Positions 1 to 8,858 of a stretch of DNA of 64,000 bases are shown here, piece by piece. A program made the position numbers and the translations under genes. The DNA comes from Haloarcula limicola. Its GTDB lineage: Archaea > Halobacteriota > Halobacteria > Halobacteriales > Haloarculaceae. The stretch covers positions 1,364,001 to 1,428,000 of the forward strand of contig NZ_WRXM01000001.1 in the NCBI RefSeq assembly GCF_010119205.1, written 5' to 3'. How positions within the stretch are numbered: position 1 is the first letter of the stretch; the number at the start of each line of letters is the position of its first letter. The notes below the pieces were generated by a model. That model searched no databases. It worked only from the letters and a program-made list of their open reading frames with translations, and was not told where the DNA came from.

Positions 1-875
1 AGACGCCACACGACGTGGTGCAGACCTGTGGGTTCTACCTCGACGGCTACGCCGCCCTCGAATACTGCCGACGCCACGATATCCCGCTGGTCGCCCTCTC
101 GCACGCCGGCGACCTGAAGAACTTCGACCGGTTCAACGACGAGGTGCAGGCCCGCATCCGCGAGACGATCGACTACTGTTCGGCCGTGCTGACGGTCAGC
201 GACGAACTCGCCGCCGTCGCCCGGCAGTTCGCCCCCGCCGGGAAGGTCCGCACGCTCCCCATCGGCGAGGACCCCGAGGACTACCCGACCGAGCGCCGGG
301 CGGCCATCCGCCGGGAACTGGGCATCGCTCCGGAGACGAAGCTTCTGCTGTACGTCGGCCGCTTCGAGAAGGAGAAGGGCATCCGCGAACTCGTCGCCGC
401 CCTCGACTCGCTCTCCCGCGAGGACGTGGCCGTCGCCGCCGTCGGTCACGGCGGGGCCCTCCGGTGGTGGTTCCTCGACAGCCTGGGCGAGCTTCACCAC
501 CCCGCACACGCCTACTGGCAGCTCGACCCCATCGCGGTCCGTCGCCTCCACGTCGCCGCGGACCTGCTGGTCCACCCGAGTTGGATAGAGGCGCGTCCGA
601 CGGTCCTCTACGAGGCGATGGCCGCCGAGACGCCCGTGTTGGCCTCGAACGTCGGCGGCATCCCCGAGATGGTCGTCGACGGCGAGACCGGCGTCCTCGT
701 CCCGCCCCACGACCCCGAGACGCTCTCGCGGACGCTCGATTCGCTGCTCGACGACCCCGAGCGCCTGCGCGAGATGGGACGAGCGGGCCGAGCGCGGCTC
801 GTCGACCAGCGCTGGACGTGGACCGACCACGCGCAGCGACTGCGCGAGGTCCACCGGGAGGTCGCGCGTGACTGA
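1..875 (+). CDS. Glycosyltransferase family 4 (GT-B), 5' end outside window
   Basis: Retaining GT-B glycosyltransferase expected to move a sugar from a nucleotide-sugar donor onto a lipid-linked or surface glycan at the cytoplasmic face. The frame is open from the first bases (...TPHDVV then QTCGFYLDGY), aligning with the middle of the full-length paralogue at 1797-3056, so about 130 N-terminal residues are missing and the GTG at 15 is not the true start. The C-terminal half keeps the GT4 donor-site signature E-x7-E (EARPTVLYE) followed by the GGIPEMV loop. It overlaps the next GT2 gene by 8 bases. A tract of about 175 bases near 611-788 is almost identical to the paralogue. Donor and acceptor cannot be told from sequence. 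Confidence 0.9.
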   Translation, partial: TPHDVVQTCGFYLDGYAALEYCRRHDIPLVALSHAGDLKNFDRFNDEVQARIRETIDYCSAVLTVSDELAAVARQFAPAGKVRTLPIGEDPEDYPTERRAAIRRELGIAPETKLLLYVGRFEKEKGIRELVAALDSLSREDVAVAAVGHGGALRWWFLDSLGELHHPAHAYWQLDPIAVRRLHVAADLLVHPSWIEARPTVLYEAMAAETPVLASNVGGIPEMVVDGETGVLVPPHDPETLSRTLDSLLDDPERLREMGRAGRARLVDQRWTWTDHAQRLREVHREVARD

Positions 876-1800
876 CCGGCCCCGCGTGAGCGTCGTGATT
901 CCGGCATACGATCGAGCGGACGTGGTCAGCCGAGCTGTCGACAGCGCGCTCGCCCAGACGGTCGACGCCGTCGAAGTCCTCGTCGTCGACGACGGCAGCA
1001 CCGACGAGACGGCGGCCGTCGTGAGGCGGTTCGAACGCGAGGACGACCGGGTCCGCTATCTCGCTCACGAGACGAACCGGGGCGTCAGCGCCGCCCGCAA
1101 CACCGGCGTCGAGGCGGCGACCGGCGAGTACGTCGCCTTCCTCGACTCCGACGACGAGTGGCTCCCGCGGAAGCTCGACCGGCAACTGGCGCTGCTCGAC
1201 TCGCGCGGCGAGGGGTGGGTCGGCGCCTACTGCGACGTGGTGACGGCGTCCCGCCCGACGGTCGGGCGGATCGCCGCCGCCGTCTCCGATAAGGTATTTC
1301 GTTCGAGGGCACCGAGAGAGGGCGGCCGGGAGCTGGCCGAGTCGCTGCTGTCGATGCAGGTGTTCATGGGGCCCGGGTCGACGCTGCTGGCCGAGCGCGA
1401 CGCCCTGCGAGCGACGGGCGGATTCGACGAGGGGCTGTCTATCTACGAGGACTGGGACCTCGTCCTCCGGTTGCTCGCCGCCGGGAAGGTGGCCTACGTT
1501 GACGAACCGCTCGCGGTGACTCACTTCACCGGTGACGCGCCCGCCGAGGCGTACGTCGAGAACGACGAGCGCTACCTCGACCGCAACGCCGACCTCGTCG
1601 CCGAGGTAGAGCGCCGGGGCGTCGCCGTCCGGCGCGCTCACCGCATGGGGCTCGTCGGCCACTTCCTCGCCGAGGGGCGGTTCCGTGAGGCGAGCGCGTA
1701 TCTGGATCGCCGGGCGTTCACGCGGCCGAAGGATCTCGCTCGACTGGGTTTCTGGTCGCTGCTCGGTCTCCGAGCGCTGGCAGCTGGGAGGACGGCGTGA
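868..1800 (+). CDS. Glycosyltransferase family 2
   Basis: Inverting GT-A glycosyltransferase of 310 residues. It opens with the GT2 strand RVSVVIPAYDRADVV, followed by VVDDGSTDET (nucleotide binding) and the metal-binding LDSDDEW near residue 92. An ED-type acceptor motif appears in SIYEDWDLVLRLL near residue 193. There is no signal peptide or clear membrane helix, so it is probably cytosolic or peripheral. It overlaps the GT4 gene upstream and ends in a GTGA overlap with the GT4 gene downstream, so the block is one transcript. It is the GT2 member of the first of two GT4-GT2 pairs. The sugar is unknown. Confidence 0.9.
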   Translation: MTDRPRVSVVIPAYDRADVVSRAVDSALAQTVDAVEVLVVDDGSTDETAAVVRRFEREDDRVRYLAHETNRGVSAARNTGVEAATGEYVAFLDSDDEWLPRKLDRQLALLDSRGEGWVGAYCDVVTASRPTVGRIAAAVSDKVFRSRAPREGGRELAESLLSMQVFMGPGSTLLAERDALRATGGFDEGLSIYEDWDLVLRLLAAGKVAYVDEPLAVTHFTGDAPAEAYVENDERYLDRNADLVAEVERRGVAVRRAHRMGLVGHFLAEGRFREASAYLDRRAFTRPKDLARLGFWSLLGLRALAAGRTA

Positions 1801-3056
1801 CCGCGACCCGCGGCGACGGGGCGGTCCCACGAATCGGCGAAACGGCCGACGCCGCCGCCGACGGCGACCCCTACCGCGTGCTGGCCTGCTGTATCCACCA
1901 CCAGAGCCACCCGCTGCAGGTCCGCTCGCCGTTCAACCACCGGTCGTTCGACGCGCTGAACCGCACCGCCGCCGACCTGGACGTGGTCGTCCCGACGCCG
2001 TTCGCTCCCCCGATCGGCCCCCACTCGGAGTACTCGCGGGTGCCGAAGACGGAGCGCTGGGGGACCTACGTGGCTCACTACCCGCGCTTCCTGTACGCGA
2101 TTCCGAAACGGCGCTTCTACCACGTCTCCGGTGACTCGATACAGAAGCGCGTCACGCCCTACGTCGAGCGGACCTTCGAGACGCCTCACGACGTGGTCCA
2201 CACCTCCGATATCTACCTCGACGGCTACGGGATGCTGAAGTACTGTCGGCGGCACGACCGGCCGCTGGTGGTCAACAGCCACGCCGTCGACCTCCACAAC
2301 TATGACTCGTTCAACGCGAAGGCCCGGGCCCGCATCCGCGAGACCATCGACTACGCCTCGCGCATCCTCGTCGTCAGCGACGAACTCGCCGCCTGCGCCC
2401 GGCGGTTCGCCCCCGACGAGAAGGTGACGACGGTCCCGATCGGCGAGGACCCCGAGAAGTTCCCGACCGACCGCCGGGCGCGGATACGCGAGGAGCTGGG
2501 CATCGACCCCGACACGAAGGTGTTGCTGTCGGTCGGCGCGTACACCGAACAGAAGGGACTGAAGGAACTCGTCAGCGCGGTGGACGCGCTTTCCCGCGAG
2601 GACGTGATGCTCGTCACGGTCGGTCACGAGGGGGACCTCCGGTGGTGGCTCTTGGACCGACTGGGCGAACTCTCCCATCCGGCGCGGTCGTTCTGGCGGC
2701 TCGACCCGGTGGCGCTCCGGCGCTGGCAGGTCGCCGCCGATCTGCTCGTCCACCCGAGTTGGACGGAGGGGCGGCCGACCGTCGTCTACGAGGCGATGGC
2801 GGCCGAGACGCCCGTGTTGGCCTCGAACGTCGGCGGCATCCCCGAGATGGTCGTCGACGGCGAGACCGGCGTCCTCGTCCCGCCGAAGGACCCCGAGACG
2901 CTCTCGCGGACGCTCGATTCGCTGCTCGACGACCCCGAGCGCCTGCGCGAGATGGGACGAGCGGGTCTCGACCGACTGCTCGGCCAGCGCTGGACGTGGA
3001 CGGCCCACGCCGAGCGGGTGACCGAGATCCACCGGGAGGTGCTGGCCAGATGGTGA
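1797..3056 (+). CDS. Glycosyltransferase family 4 (GT-B)
   Basis: Complete 419-residue GT4 enzyme and paralogue of the truncated gene at the window start. The N-terminal acceptor domain contains the HHQSHPLQVRSP stretch. The C-terminal donor domain has LLSVGAYTEQKGL and the E-x7-E signature EGRPTVVYE followed by GGIPEMV. The GTG start overlaps the preceding stop (GTGA). The first about 40 residues are acidic and variable, so a later start is possible. The gene lies between two GT2 genes, which suggests stepwise assembly of one glycan before the flippase downstream. The donor is not predictable. Confidence 0.9.
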   Translation: MTATRGDGAVPRIGETADAAADGDPYRVLACCIHHQSHPLQVRSPFNHRSFDALNRTAADLDVVVPTPFAPPIGPHSEYSRVPKTERWGTYVAHYPRFLYAIPKRRFYHVSGDSIQKRVTPYVERTFETPHDVVHTSDIYLDGYGMLKYCRRHDRPLVVNSHAVDLHNYDSFNAKARARIRETIDYASRILVVSDELAACARRFAPDEKVTTVPIGEDPEKFPTDRRARIREELGIDPDTKVLLSVGAYTEQKGLKELVSAVDALSREDVMLVTVGHEGDLRWWLLDRLGELSHPARSFWRLDPVALRRWQVAADLLVHPSWTEGRPTVVYEAMAAETPVLASNVGGIPEMVVDGETGVLVPPKDPETLSRTLDSLLDDPERLREMGRAGLDRLLGQRWTWTAHAERVTEIHREVLARW

Positions 3057-3844
3057 GCGGAGGAACGACGGCCGACGGAGCGGTCGACCCCGTCACCGTC
3101 GTGGTCCCGTACAGCGCCGAGTACACGCCCGCGTCGATGCTCGAAGAGGCGAAGGCGACCGTCGCCGCACAGACCGTGCCGACCGAACTCCTCGTCGTCG
3201 ACGACGTCGACACCGGCCCGGCGGACGCCCGGAACGCGGGACTGGACCGCGCGGCGACGCGCCACGTCGCCTTCCTCGACGCCGACGACCTCTGGGAACC
3301 CGACAAGCTCGCTCGCCAGCTCGACCGGATGGCCGAGACGGGGGCCGGCCTCTGTCTGGAAGGCGGGCCGATGTCGCTCGACGACTTCGTCTACGAGGCG
3401 TTCGTCGGCGAGTTAGACGAGGTCACGTCGGCCGTCCTCGTCGACACCGACCGCGTCGACGCCCGCTTCGAGTCGTCGCTGCGCCGCGGCGAGGACATCC
3501 TGTACGTCCTCGAAGCGGCCACGGAGGCGGGCGTCTGTTGCTGCCCGGACCTGTTCACCCGCCGGAAACACGAGCAGAGCATGATGGCCACCGGGATGGC
3601 CGTCGACGAGTATCTGACGCAGGCCAAGCGCTTCGGCCACCTCGTCGACCGACGGGTACCCGCGGCCCATCCCTACGTCGACATCTACTACGTCCAGTTG
3701 TTCACCACCGTCGGAGAGGCCTGCCGCCGCGAGGGCGAGTACGACCGGGCTATCACCTACTTCGGGCGGGCGCTTCGCATCGCACCGCACCCGACGACGC
3801 TCGCACACCTCCTGCGGACGCTCGTCGCACGGGTGGTTGGCTGA
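3050..3844 (+). CDS. Glycosyltransferase family 2, short form
   Basis: GT-A transferase of 264 residues. The ATG at 3050 overlaps the previous stop by 7 bases; longer readings of this frame run back through the GT4 gene and are not credible. It begins DPVTVVVPYSAEYTP, then LLVVDDVDTGPADARNAG and the metal site FLDADDLWEPDKL. The usual spacing between the VVDD strand and the AR.N.G helix is contracted, so part of the nucleotide-binding loop is shortened. The C-terminus (EYDRAITYFGRALRIAP) looks like one TPR-type helical hairpin. It forms the second GT4-GT2 pair. Donor unknown. Confidence 0.85.
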   Translation: MVSGGTTADGAVDPVTVVVPYSAEYTPASMLEEAKATVAAQTVPTELLVVDDVDTGPADARNAGLDRAATRHVAFLDADDLWEPDKLARQLDRMAETGAGLCLEGGPMSLDDFVYEAFVGELDEVTSAVLVDTDRVDARFESSLRRGEDILYVLEAATEAGVCCCPDLFTRRKHEQSMMATGMAVDEYLTQAKRFGHLVDRRVPAAHPYVDIYYVQLFTTVGEACRREGEYDRAITYFGRALRIAPHPTTLAHLLRTLVARVVG

Positions 3845-3851
3845 ACCGACC

Positions 3852-5324
3852 ATGACGGGGGACGGCGACCACGACGCGGAGATCGTCGGGCGGCCGACGA
3901 TGCCCCGGAAGCTCAACTTCGCCAGAGCGGGCGGGCTCCTGCTGGCGCTGGAAGTCGTCGGCGTCGTCGTCGGGTTCGGCTCAACGGTGTACTTCGCGGG
4001 GGCGCTCGGCGCGACGGCGCTCGGCGTGTTCTTCCTGTTCGAGGCCGTCCTGAGCACGCTCGGGACGTTCGCTGACTTCGGCATCAACGGGGCCGTCGAG
4101 AAGCGCATCAGCGAGGGAGAAGACCCCGACGCCGTCCTCGGGGCCGCGCTCCTATTGAAGGGGACGTTGGTGCTCGGACTGACCGCCCTCGTCGTCCCGT
4201 TTCGGGGGGCGGTCAACGCCTACGTCGGCGCGAACGTCGTCGTCCCGCTCCTGCTGGCGATGGTGCTGTACCAGTTGTCGATGCTCACCCTGCACGTCCT
4301 CAGAGCCGAGATGCGCGCCGACGAGACGGCCGCCCTCCAGTTCCTGCGACTCGCCACGTACGTCGTCGTCGCCGTCGCCCTCGTCCAGTTCGAGTTCGGG
4401 GCGATGGCGCTCGTCTACGGCCTGCTCGCGGGGTACGTCGCGCTGGTGGTGGCCGGCCTCGCCCGGATGAGCACCCGCGTCGCCCGCCCGTCGGTCGGGC
4501 ACGTCGAGACGCTCGTCGACTACGCGAAGTTCAACGGGATCTGGGGGCTCGGCGGCCACGTCTACAACACGATGGACCTCCTCGTCGTCGGCTTCTTCCT
4601 CTCGGGGGCGCACGTCGCCGGGTACGAACTCGCCTGGCGGGTGACGGTCATGACCGGCGTCGTCGGCGGCGTCGTCGCCAACACCGTCTTCGCCCAGATG
4701 AGCGCGTGGGACGCCGCCGGCCAGCGCGACCGGATCGCGCCGACGGTGCGGGACGGCTTGCTCGCCTCGCTCGTCCTCGTGATTCCGGCGTTCGTCGGCG
4801 TGGCGCTGCTCTCCGAGGAGATACTCGGCCTCGTCTTCGGCCCGGAGTTCCTGCTGGCGACCGGCGCGTTCGTCGTGTTGATGGGCGAGAAGCTGGTCGC
4901 GGCGGTCAACAACGTCTTCGACGCGACGGTGCGGGCCGTCGACCGGCCCGATATCGGCGCGTACGCGACCGTCGCGTCGCTCTCGCTGAACGTGGTCCTG
5001 AACGTCCTGCTGGTGCCCCGGTACGGCCTCGTCGGGGCCGCCGCCGCGACGGGCACCGCGATGGCGGTCAACACGCTCGTCCTCGGTGGGTTCCTCCGGC
5101 GCATCATCCCCCTGTCGTTTCCGACGGGCGCGGTGGCGTGGTGCGGGGGAGCGGCCGCGGTGATGGGCGGCGCGCTGGTCGTCGCCGGAACGGTCGCTCC
5201 CGCGACGCTGCCGGGCCTCGTCGCGCAGATACTCGTCGGCGGCGCGGTCTACGTCGCCGTCGTCCTCGCGTCGCCGTCGCTCCGGGGGAAACTGCGCTCG
5301 ACCGTCCGCCGGTTCGGGGAGTGA
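3852..5324 (+). CDS. Polysaccharide flippase, Wzx/MATE-like (MOP superfamily)
   Basis: Predicted integral membrane protein of 490 residues with about 12-14 hydrophobic segments spread over its length, as in Wzx/RfbX-type exporters that flip lipid-linked glycans across the membrane. The ATG at 3852 is preferred over the in-frame TTG at 3837, which lies inside the upstream gene. The first segment (ARAGGLLLALEVVGVVVGFG) follows a short charged N-terminus, and ADFGINGAVEKRISEGE is typical of the first cytoplasmic loop of these proteins. It directly follows four glycosyltransferase genes on the same strand, which supports export of their product. S-layer N-glycan or exopolysaccharide are both possible. 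Confidence 0.85.
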   Translation: MTGDGDHDAEIVGRPTMPRKLNFARAGGLLLALEVVGVVVGFGSTVYFAGALGATALGVFFLFEAVLSTLGTFADFGINGAVEKRISEGEDPDAVLGAALLLKGTLVLGLTALVVPFRGAVNAYVGANVVVPLLLAMVLYQLSMLTLHVLRAEMRADETAALQFLRLATYVVVAVALVQFEFGAMALVYGLLAGYVALVVAGLARMSTRVARPSVGHVETLVDYAKFNGIWGLGGHVYNTMDLLVVGFFLSGAHVAGYELAWRVTVMTGVVGGVVANTVFAQMSAWDAAGQRDRIAPTVRDGLLASLVLVIPAFVGVALLSEEILGLVFGPEFLLATGAFVVLMGEKLVAAVNNVFDATVRAVDRPDIGAYATVASLSLNVVLNVLLVPRYGLVGAAAATGTAMAVNTLVLGGFLRRIIPLSFPTGAVAWCGGAAAVMGGALVVAGTVAPATLPGLVAQILVGGAVYVAVVLASPSLRGKLRSTVRRFGE

Positions 5325-5342
5325 ACGCCACGCGCGGAGAGG

Positions 5343-7313
5343 TTACGAGCCGGTCGTCGAGTTCGCCGTCCCGTTCTCGCCGTAGAGCCCGCGGTAGCCG
5401 TCGTCGCTGTGATAGATTCGAACGCGACCGGTCGTGTACACTTTATCGGCCCGCGCGTCCGCGGCGTCGAAGCGCGCCTCGGAGACGGTGAAGACGTTCT
5501 GCTCGCTGCTCGTGAGTCCCCGCCCCAGCGCGACGAGGTGGTGGGTCCAGCGGTCGCGGACGACGAGGAACGTCCCGCTGGTTCGCAGGCCGGACTCCCG
5601 AGCCCTGAGCATCCGCGTGGCGTTGTACCCCGTCGTCTCGAAGGCCCGGTTCGTCACGCGGTCCGTGGCCGCGCTGTCGTTCGCGTACCGCTGGAGGAAC
5701 GCCGAACTCGCCCGCACCGACTGATACTCGGCGTCGCTCATCGACACCTGTTCGCGCCGTTCGTCGGTGTAGACGCCGTCCATGTCGTCGGCGCTCAGTA
5801 CGGTGAACGCCGTCGCACCGCCCATCGACGCCACCAGCACGAGCGCCACCGCGGCGTAGCGGCGGTCGACGGCGAGCGCCCGCCGGAGACCGATGGCGAG
5901 CGGGAACAGCGCGACGATGGTCACGACGAACCGCAGCCGCTCGACCTGCGGGATCGGCACGGGAAGCGGGAGGAGTAGCGCCGACAGACCGAGCCCGGTC
6001 ACCGCGAGCGTGAAGCCGCGGCGGTACTCGCGGGCGTGGTCGAGCAGCTCGTAGCCGGCCAGCAGGAGCAGTGACCCCAGTCCGGCGGCGTAGACGCCGG
6101 TCGGCGTCAGCAGCCACTCGACCGCGCGGGCGACGCTGTCGTCAGGGATCGTGAGGCCGTAGACGTACAGTTGCGAGGCGGGGATGGTCGCCACGTCGAA
6201 CAGCACGCCCGCGGTCAACTGGACGATGCCGACGGCGACGACGCTCGGCGAGTACGACCAGTACGTCAACAGGAGCGCCGCCCCCGCGAGGCCGGGAAAC
6301 AGCCAGCGGTATCGGAGCCCTCGCCAGCGGTCGGTCGTCTCGCCGAGGAGCGTCGGGCGGGCGAGCGCCACCGGGAGCGCCGCGGCGACGACGCCGGCGA
6401 AGAGGACGTACGTCAGGTGGTGCGTGACGACCATCGTCGCCACCAGCGCGAGGACGAACACCGAGAGGCGTCGGTAGGCTCGCTCGTCGTCGGCCGATAG
6501 CAGGCAGCTGTTGAGGTAGATGGCGACGAGCAACAGCGCGACGGCGAGCGCCTGCGGGTAGAAGTACAGCGCGTGATAGGCCGCGAACTCCGAGAGCGTG
6601 AGCGCCAGCGCGGTCAGCAGGCCGAGTCGCGTCGATCCGAAGACGGAGGCTCCGACCAGATACGCGATCGGGACGACGAGCGTGAACAGCGCCGCCCCCG
6701 TGAGGACGAGCGCGTCGTACGCCGGCAGCCCCGTCGCGTACGTGACCGCGCCCACGAGGAAGTGAAACACCGGGTAGAGGTCGTAGCCGTGCGGGATGGC
6801 CGTCGTGTATCCGACCTCGGTGAGCGCGTTCACCGCGGCGACGTGAGCGAAGGTGTCGGTGCCGCCGAAGTAGAAGCCGGTCGTGACGTACTTCCCGAGC
6901 CGCGGCGCGAGAAACAGCGCACAGAGCTGTGTCAAGACGGATGGCACCGGCGGCTCGCCGCGGAGCTGTAACGCGACCAGCAGGAATCCGAGCGGGAGGA
7001 CGACGGCGAACGGCAGCAGGCGCGACCCCGTCTCGGCGGCGGCGACGACGGCCCCGGCCGACAGCGCGACGACGATCTTCGTCGCCACGCCAGACGAAAG
7101 TCGGCGGGAGTCGGCCGGGACGGCGATATCGCCCCGAGAGGCGTAAAAGAGGACGAGTGCGACGACGGCCCCGACGAGAGTGAACGCGGCTCGGAGGAGC
7201 GTCGGCCGCTCCAATACTGCGAGCGCGTCGAGGGCGAAGAGACCGGCAGCCGCGAGGAGACAGACCGCCAGCGGGACGTACTCGGCTCGGCGGAGAGTTG
7301 AGAGAGATGTCAT
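5343..7313 (-). CDS. Large multispanning membrane protein, possible GT-C glycosyltransferase
   Basis: A 656-residue protein with about 13-14 hydrophobic segments through residue 510, followed by a hydrophilic domain of about 150 residues ending near ENGTANSTTGS. The first large loop contains GGTDTFAHVAAVNAL and HGYDLYPVFHF, an arrangement that recalls lipid-phosphate-sugar GT-C enzymes, where acidic residues in the first external loop are catalytic. This resemblance is weak. It is convergent with the flippase gene (19 bases apart), so it may be separately transcribed, yet its place between the transferases and the epimerase supports a glycan role. Transport or polymerase functions remain possible. 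Confidence 0.75.
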   Translation of the reverse strand: MTSLSTLRRAEYVPLAVCLLAAAGLFALDALAVLERPTLLRAAFTLVGAVVALVLFYASRGDIAVPADSRRLSSGVATKIVVALSAGAVVAAAETGSRLLPFAVVLPLGFLLVALQLRGEPPVPSVLTQLCALFLAPRLGKYVTTGFYFGGTDTFAHVAAVNALTEVGYTTAIPHGYDLYPVFHFLVGAVTYATGLPAYDALVLTGAALFTLVVPIAYLVGASVFGSTRLGLLTALALTLSEFAAYHALYFYPQALAVALLLVAIYLNSCLLSADDERAYRRLSVFVLALVATMVVTHHLTYVLFAGVVAAALPVALARPTLLGETTDRWRGLRYRWLFPGLAGAALLLTYWSYSPSVVAVGIVQLTAGVLFDVATIPASQLYVYGLTIPDDSVARAVEWLLTPTGVYAAGLGSLLLLAGYELLDHAREYRRGFTLAVTGLGLSALLLPLPVPIPQVERLRFVVTIVALFPLAIGLRRALAVDRRYAAVALVLVASMGGATAFTVLSADDMDGVYTDERREQVSMSDAEYQSVRASSAFLQRYANDSAATDRVTNRAFETTGYNATRMLRARESGLRTSGTFLVVRDRWTHHLVALGRGLTSSEQNVFTVSEARFDAADARADKVYTTGRVRIYHSDDGYRGLYGENGTANSTTGS

Positions 7314-7376
7314 CGAAGCGCTCTGCGTTGGCTATCTTTCAGGGTCGGATAGCAAAAGCGTTGCAGTCGGTAGCTA

Positions 7377-7384
7377 CACTTAAC
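7377..7384 (+). promoter_or_regulatory. TATA box of halocyanin gene
   Basis: CACTTAAC lies 24-31 bases before the ATG at 7408 in a locally A/T-rich stretch, so the transcript would begin almost at the start codon (leaderless). Inferred from spacing only. Confidence 0.5.
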
Positions 7385-7407
7385 AAACTGGCAATGCTCC
7401 CCCCAAT

Positions 7408-7845
7408 ATGAACCGACGGACGATGTTGCGGTCGGCGGGCGTCGGGGTCGTCGGCCTCCTGGCCGGCTGCTCCGGCGACGGCGGAGACGGAAGCGGCGGC
7501 GAGACGGGTAGCGACGGCTGGGCGGGCGGGACCAACGTCGCGATGACCGATAGCCTCAAGTTCGAACCGGAGACGCTCACCGTGAACGTCGGCGACACCG
7601 TCACGTGGAAGACGGTCGACTCGGTCGCCCACAGCGTCACCGCCTACGAGGAGAAACTGCCCGACGGCGCGGCCTACTTCGCCTCCGGGGAGTTCGATAG
7701 CGAGTCCGCGGCCCGGCAGTCCTATCCCGATGGTAGCGTCGGCGCGGACGAGACGTACAGCCACACCTTCGAGACCGCGGGCGAGTTCCCGTACTTCTGT
7801 ATCCCTCACGAATCGGGGATGCGCGGCACCATCGTCGTGGAGTGA
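7408..7845 (+). CDS. Halocyanin-type blue copper protein (Tat lipoprotein)
   Basis: Membrane-anchored type 1 copper electron carrier of 145 residues, facing outside. The N-terminus has a twin-arginine pattern (NRRTMLRSAG) and lipobox LLAGC with Cys21 as lipid anchor, followed by a Gly/Ser/Asp-rich linker. The cupredoxin domain starts near residue 44. The four copper ligands are visible: His75 (SVAHSV), Cys131, His134 and Met138 (YFCIPHESGM). Halocyanins pass electrons between respiratory complexes. It has its own TATA box and no co-oriented operon partner, so its redox partner is unknown. Confidence 0.95.
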   Translation: MNRRTMLRSAGVGVVGLLAGCSGDGGDGSGGETGSDGWAGGTNVAMTDSLKFEPETLTVNVGDTVTWKTVDSVAHSVTAYEEKLPDGAAYFASGEFDSESAARQSYPDGSVGADETYSHTFETAGEFPYFCIPHESGMRGTIVVE

Positions 7846-7888
7846 GGACCGACGCCGGACAGCGGGATACCCGTCGCTCCGGCCGGAC

Positions 7889-8803
7889 TCAGCCGAGATA
7901 CGCCGCGAGACCGTCTTCGAGCGCCACCGACGGTTCGTATCCCAGTCGCGTCCGGGCCTTCCCGATGGCGGCGACGCTGTCCTGGATGTCGCCCGCTCGC
8001 GGCTCGGCGCGCGTGATATCGGCGTCCGGTGCGACGCGGTCGCGGACGACGGTCGCCAGTTCGCTGATCGTCGTCCCGCGGCCCGTGCCGACGTTGAACG
8101 CCTCGCCCGTGGCGTCGGTGGTCGCCGCCCGCAGGTTCGCCTGCACCACGTCGGCGACGTTGACGAAGTCGCGGGTCTGCTCGCCCGTCCCGTGGACGGT
8201 CAGCGGCCCGCCGGTGCGGGCCTGTTCGGCGAAGGCGGTGATGACGCCCGCGTAGTCCCCGCCGGACTGACGCGGCCCGTAGACGTTGAAGTACCGCAAC
8301 GCGACCGTCGGCAGGTCGTAGAGGTCGGCGTAGAGGCGGCAGTAGTGATCGGCCGAGAGCTTTTCGAGGCCGTAGGGCGACTCGGGGGTTTTCCGCGCCG
8401 TCTCGGCGACCGGGAGCGTCTCGGGCGCGCCGTAGATGGCGGCGCTGGAGGCGAAGACGACGCGGGCGTCCCGCCGTCTGGCTTCTTCGAGGAGGGCGAG
8501 CGTCGCGTCCACGTTGACCGCGTGGCTCGTCGCCGGGTCCTCGACTGACTGGGCCACGCTGACGATCGCCGCCTCGTGGAAGACGAGGTCGACGCCGTCC
8601 ATGGCCCGGGAGAGCGTCGCTTCCTCGCGCACGTCGCCCTCGATGACCGTCGCCTCGTCGGGGCAGTGTTCTCTGTTGCCCCCGGCGAAGCTATCGAGGA
8701 TACGAACGTCGTTGTCCGGGACCAGCGCGTCCGCGATGTGGCTCCCGATGAACCCCGCCCCGCCCGTCACCAGCACCGTCCGGTCTGTGACCGTCGCAGT
8801 CAT
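7889..8803 (-). CDS. NAD-dependent sugar-nucleotide epimerase/dehydratase (extended SDR)
   Basis: Extended SDR of 304 residues that epimerises or dehydrates a UDP- or dTDP-sugar, supplying donors to the glycosyltransferases nearby. The Rossmann motif is GGAGFIGSH near residue 11, FHEAAIVSV follows, and the catalytic YGLEK (Y-x3-K) is near residue 145, with FASSAAIYG providing the Ser region. FNVYGPRQ is the usual substrate-loop motif of UDP-glucose 4-epimerase-like enzymes. The ATG at 8803 is preferred over the GTG two codons upstream. Exact substrate is open; UDP-glucose 4-epimerase is the nearest known type. Confidence 0.9.
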   Translation of the reverse strand: MTATVTDRTVLVTGGAGFIGSHIADALVPDNDVRILDSFAGGNREHCPDEATVIEGDVREEATLSRAMDGVDLVFHEAAIVSVAQSVEDPATSHAVNVDATLALLEEARRRDARVVFASSAAIYGAPETLPVAETARKTPESPYGLEKLSADHYCRLYADLYDLPTVALRYFNVYGPRQSGGDYAGVITAFAEQARTGGPLTVHGTGEQTRDFVNVADVVQANLRAATTDATGEAFNVGTGRGTTISELATVVRDRVAPDADITRAEPRAGDIQDSVAAIGKARTRLGYEPSVALEDGLAAYLG

Positions 8804-8858
8804 GGCCACCCCTGCGCGAGCGGCGGCTAAATAGCCGCTGGTGCGACGAGAGAGCGAC

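Noticed and set aside
196-1830. Long open frames opposite the glycosyltransferase genes
   Set aside because: High GC with G/C at third positions produces long antisense frames. They are Arg/Pro/Gly-rich, lack domains and mirror the real genes. The same holds for most long overlapping frames in the window.
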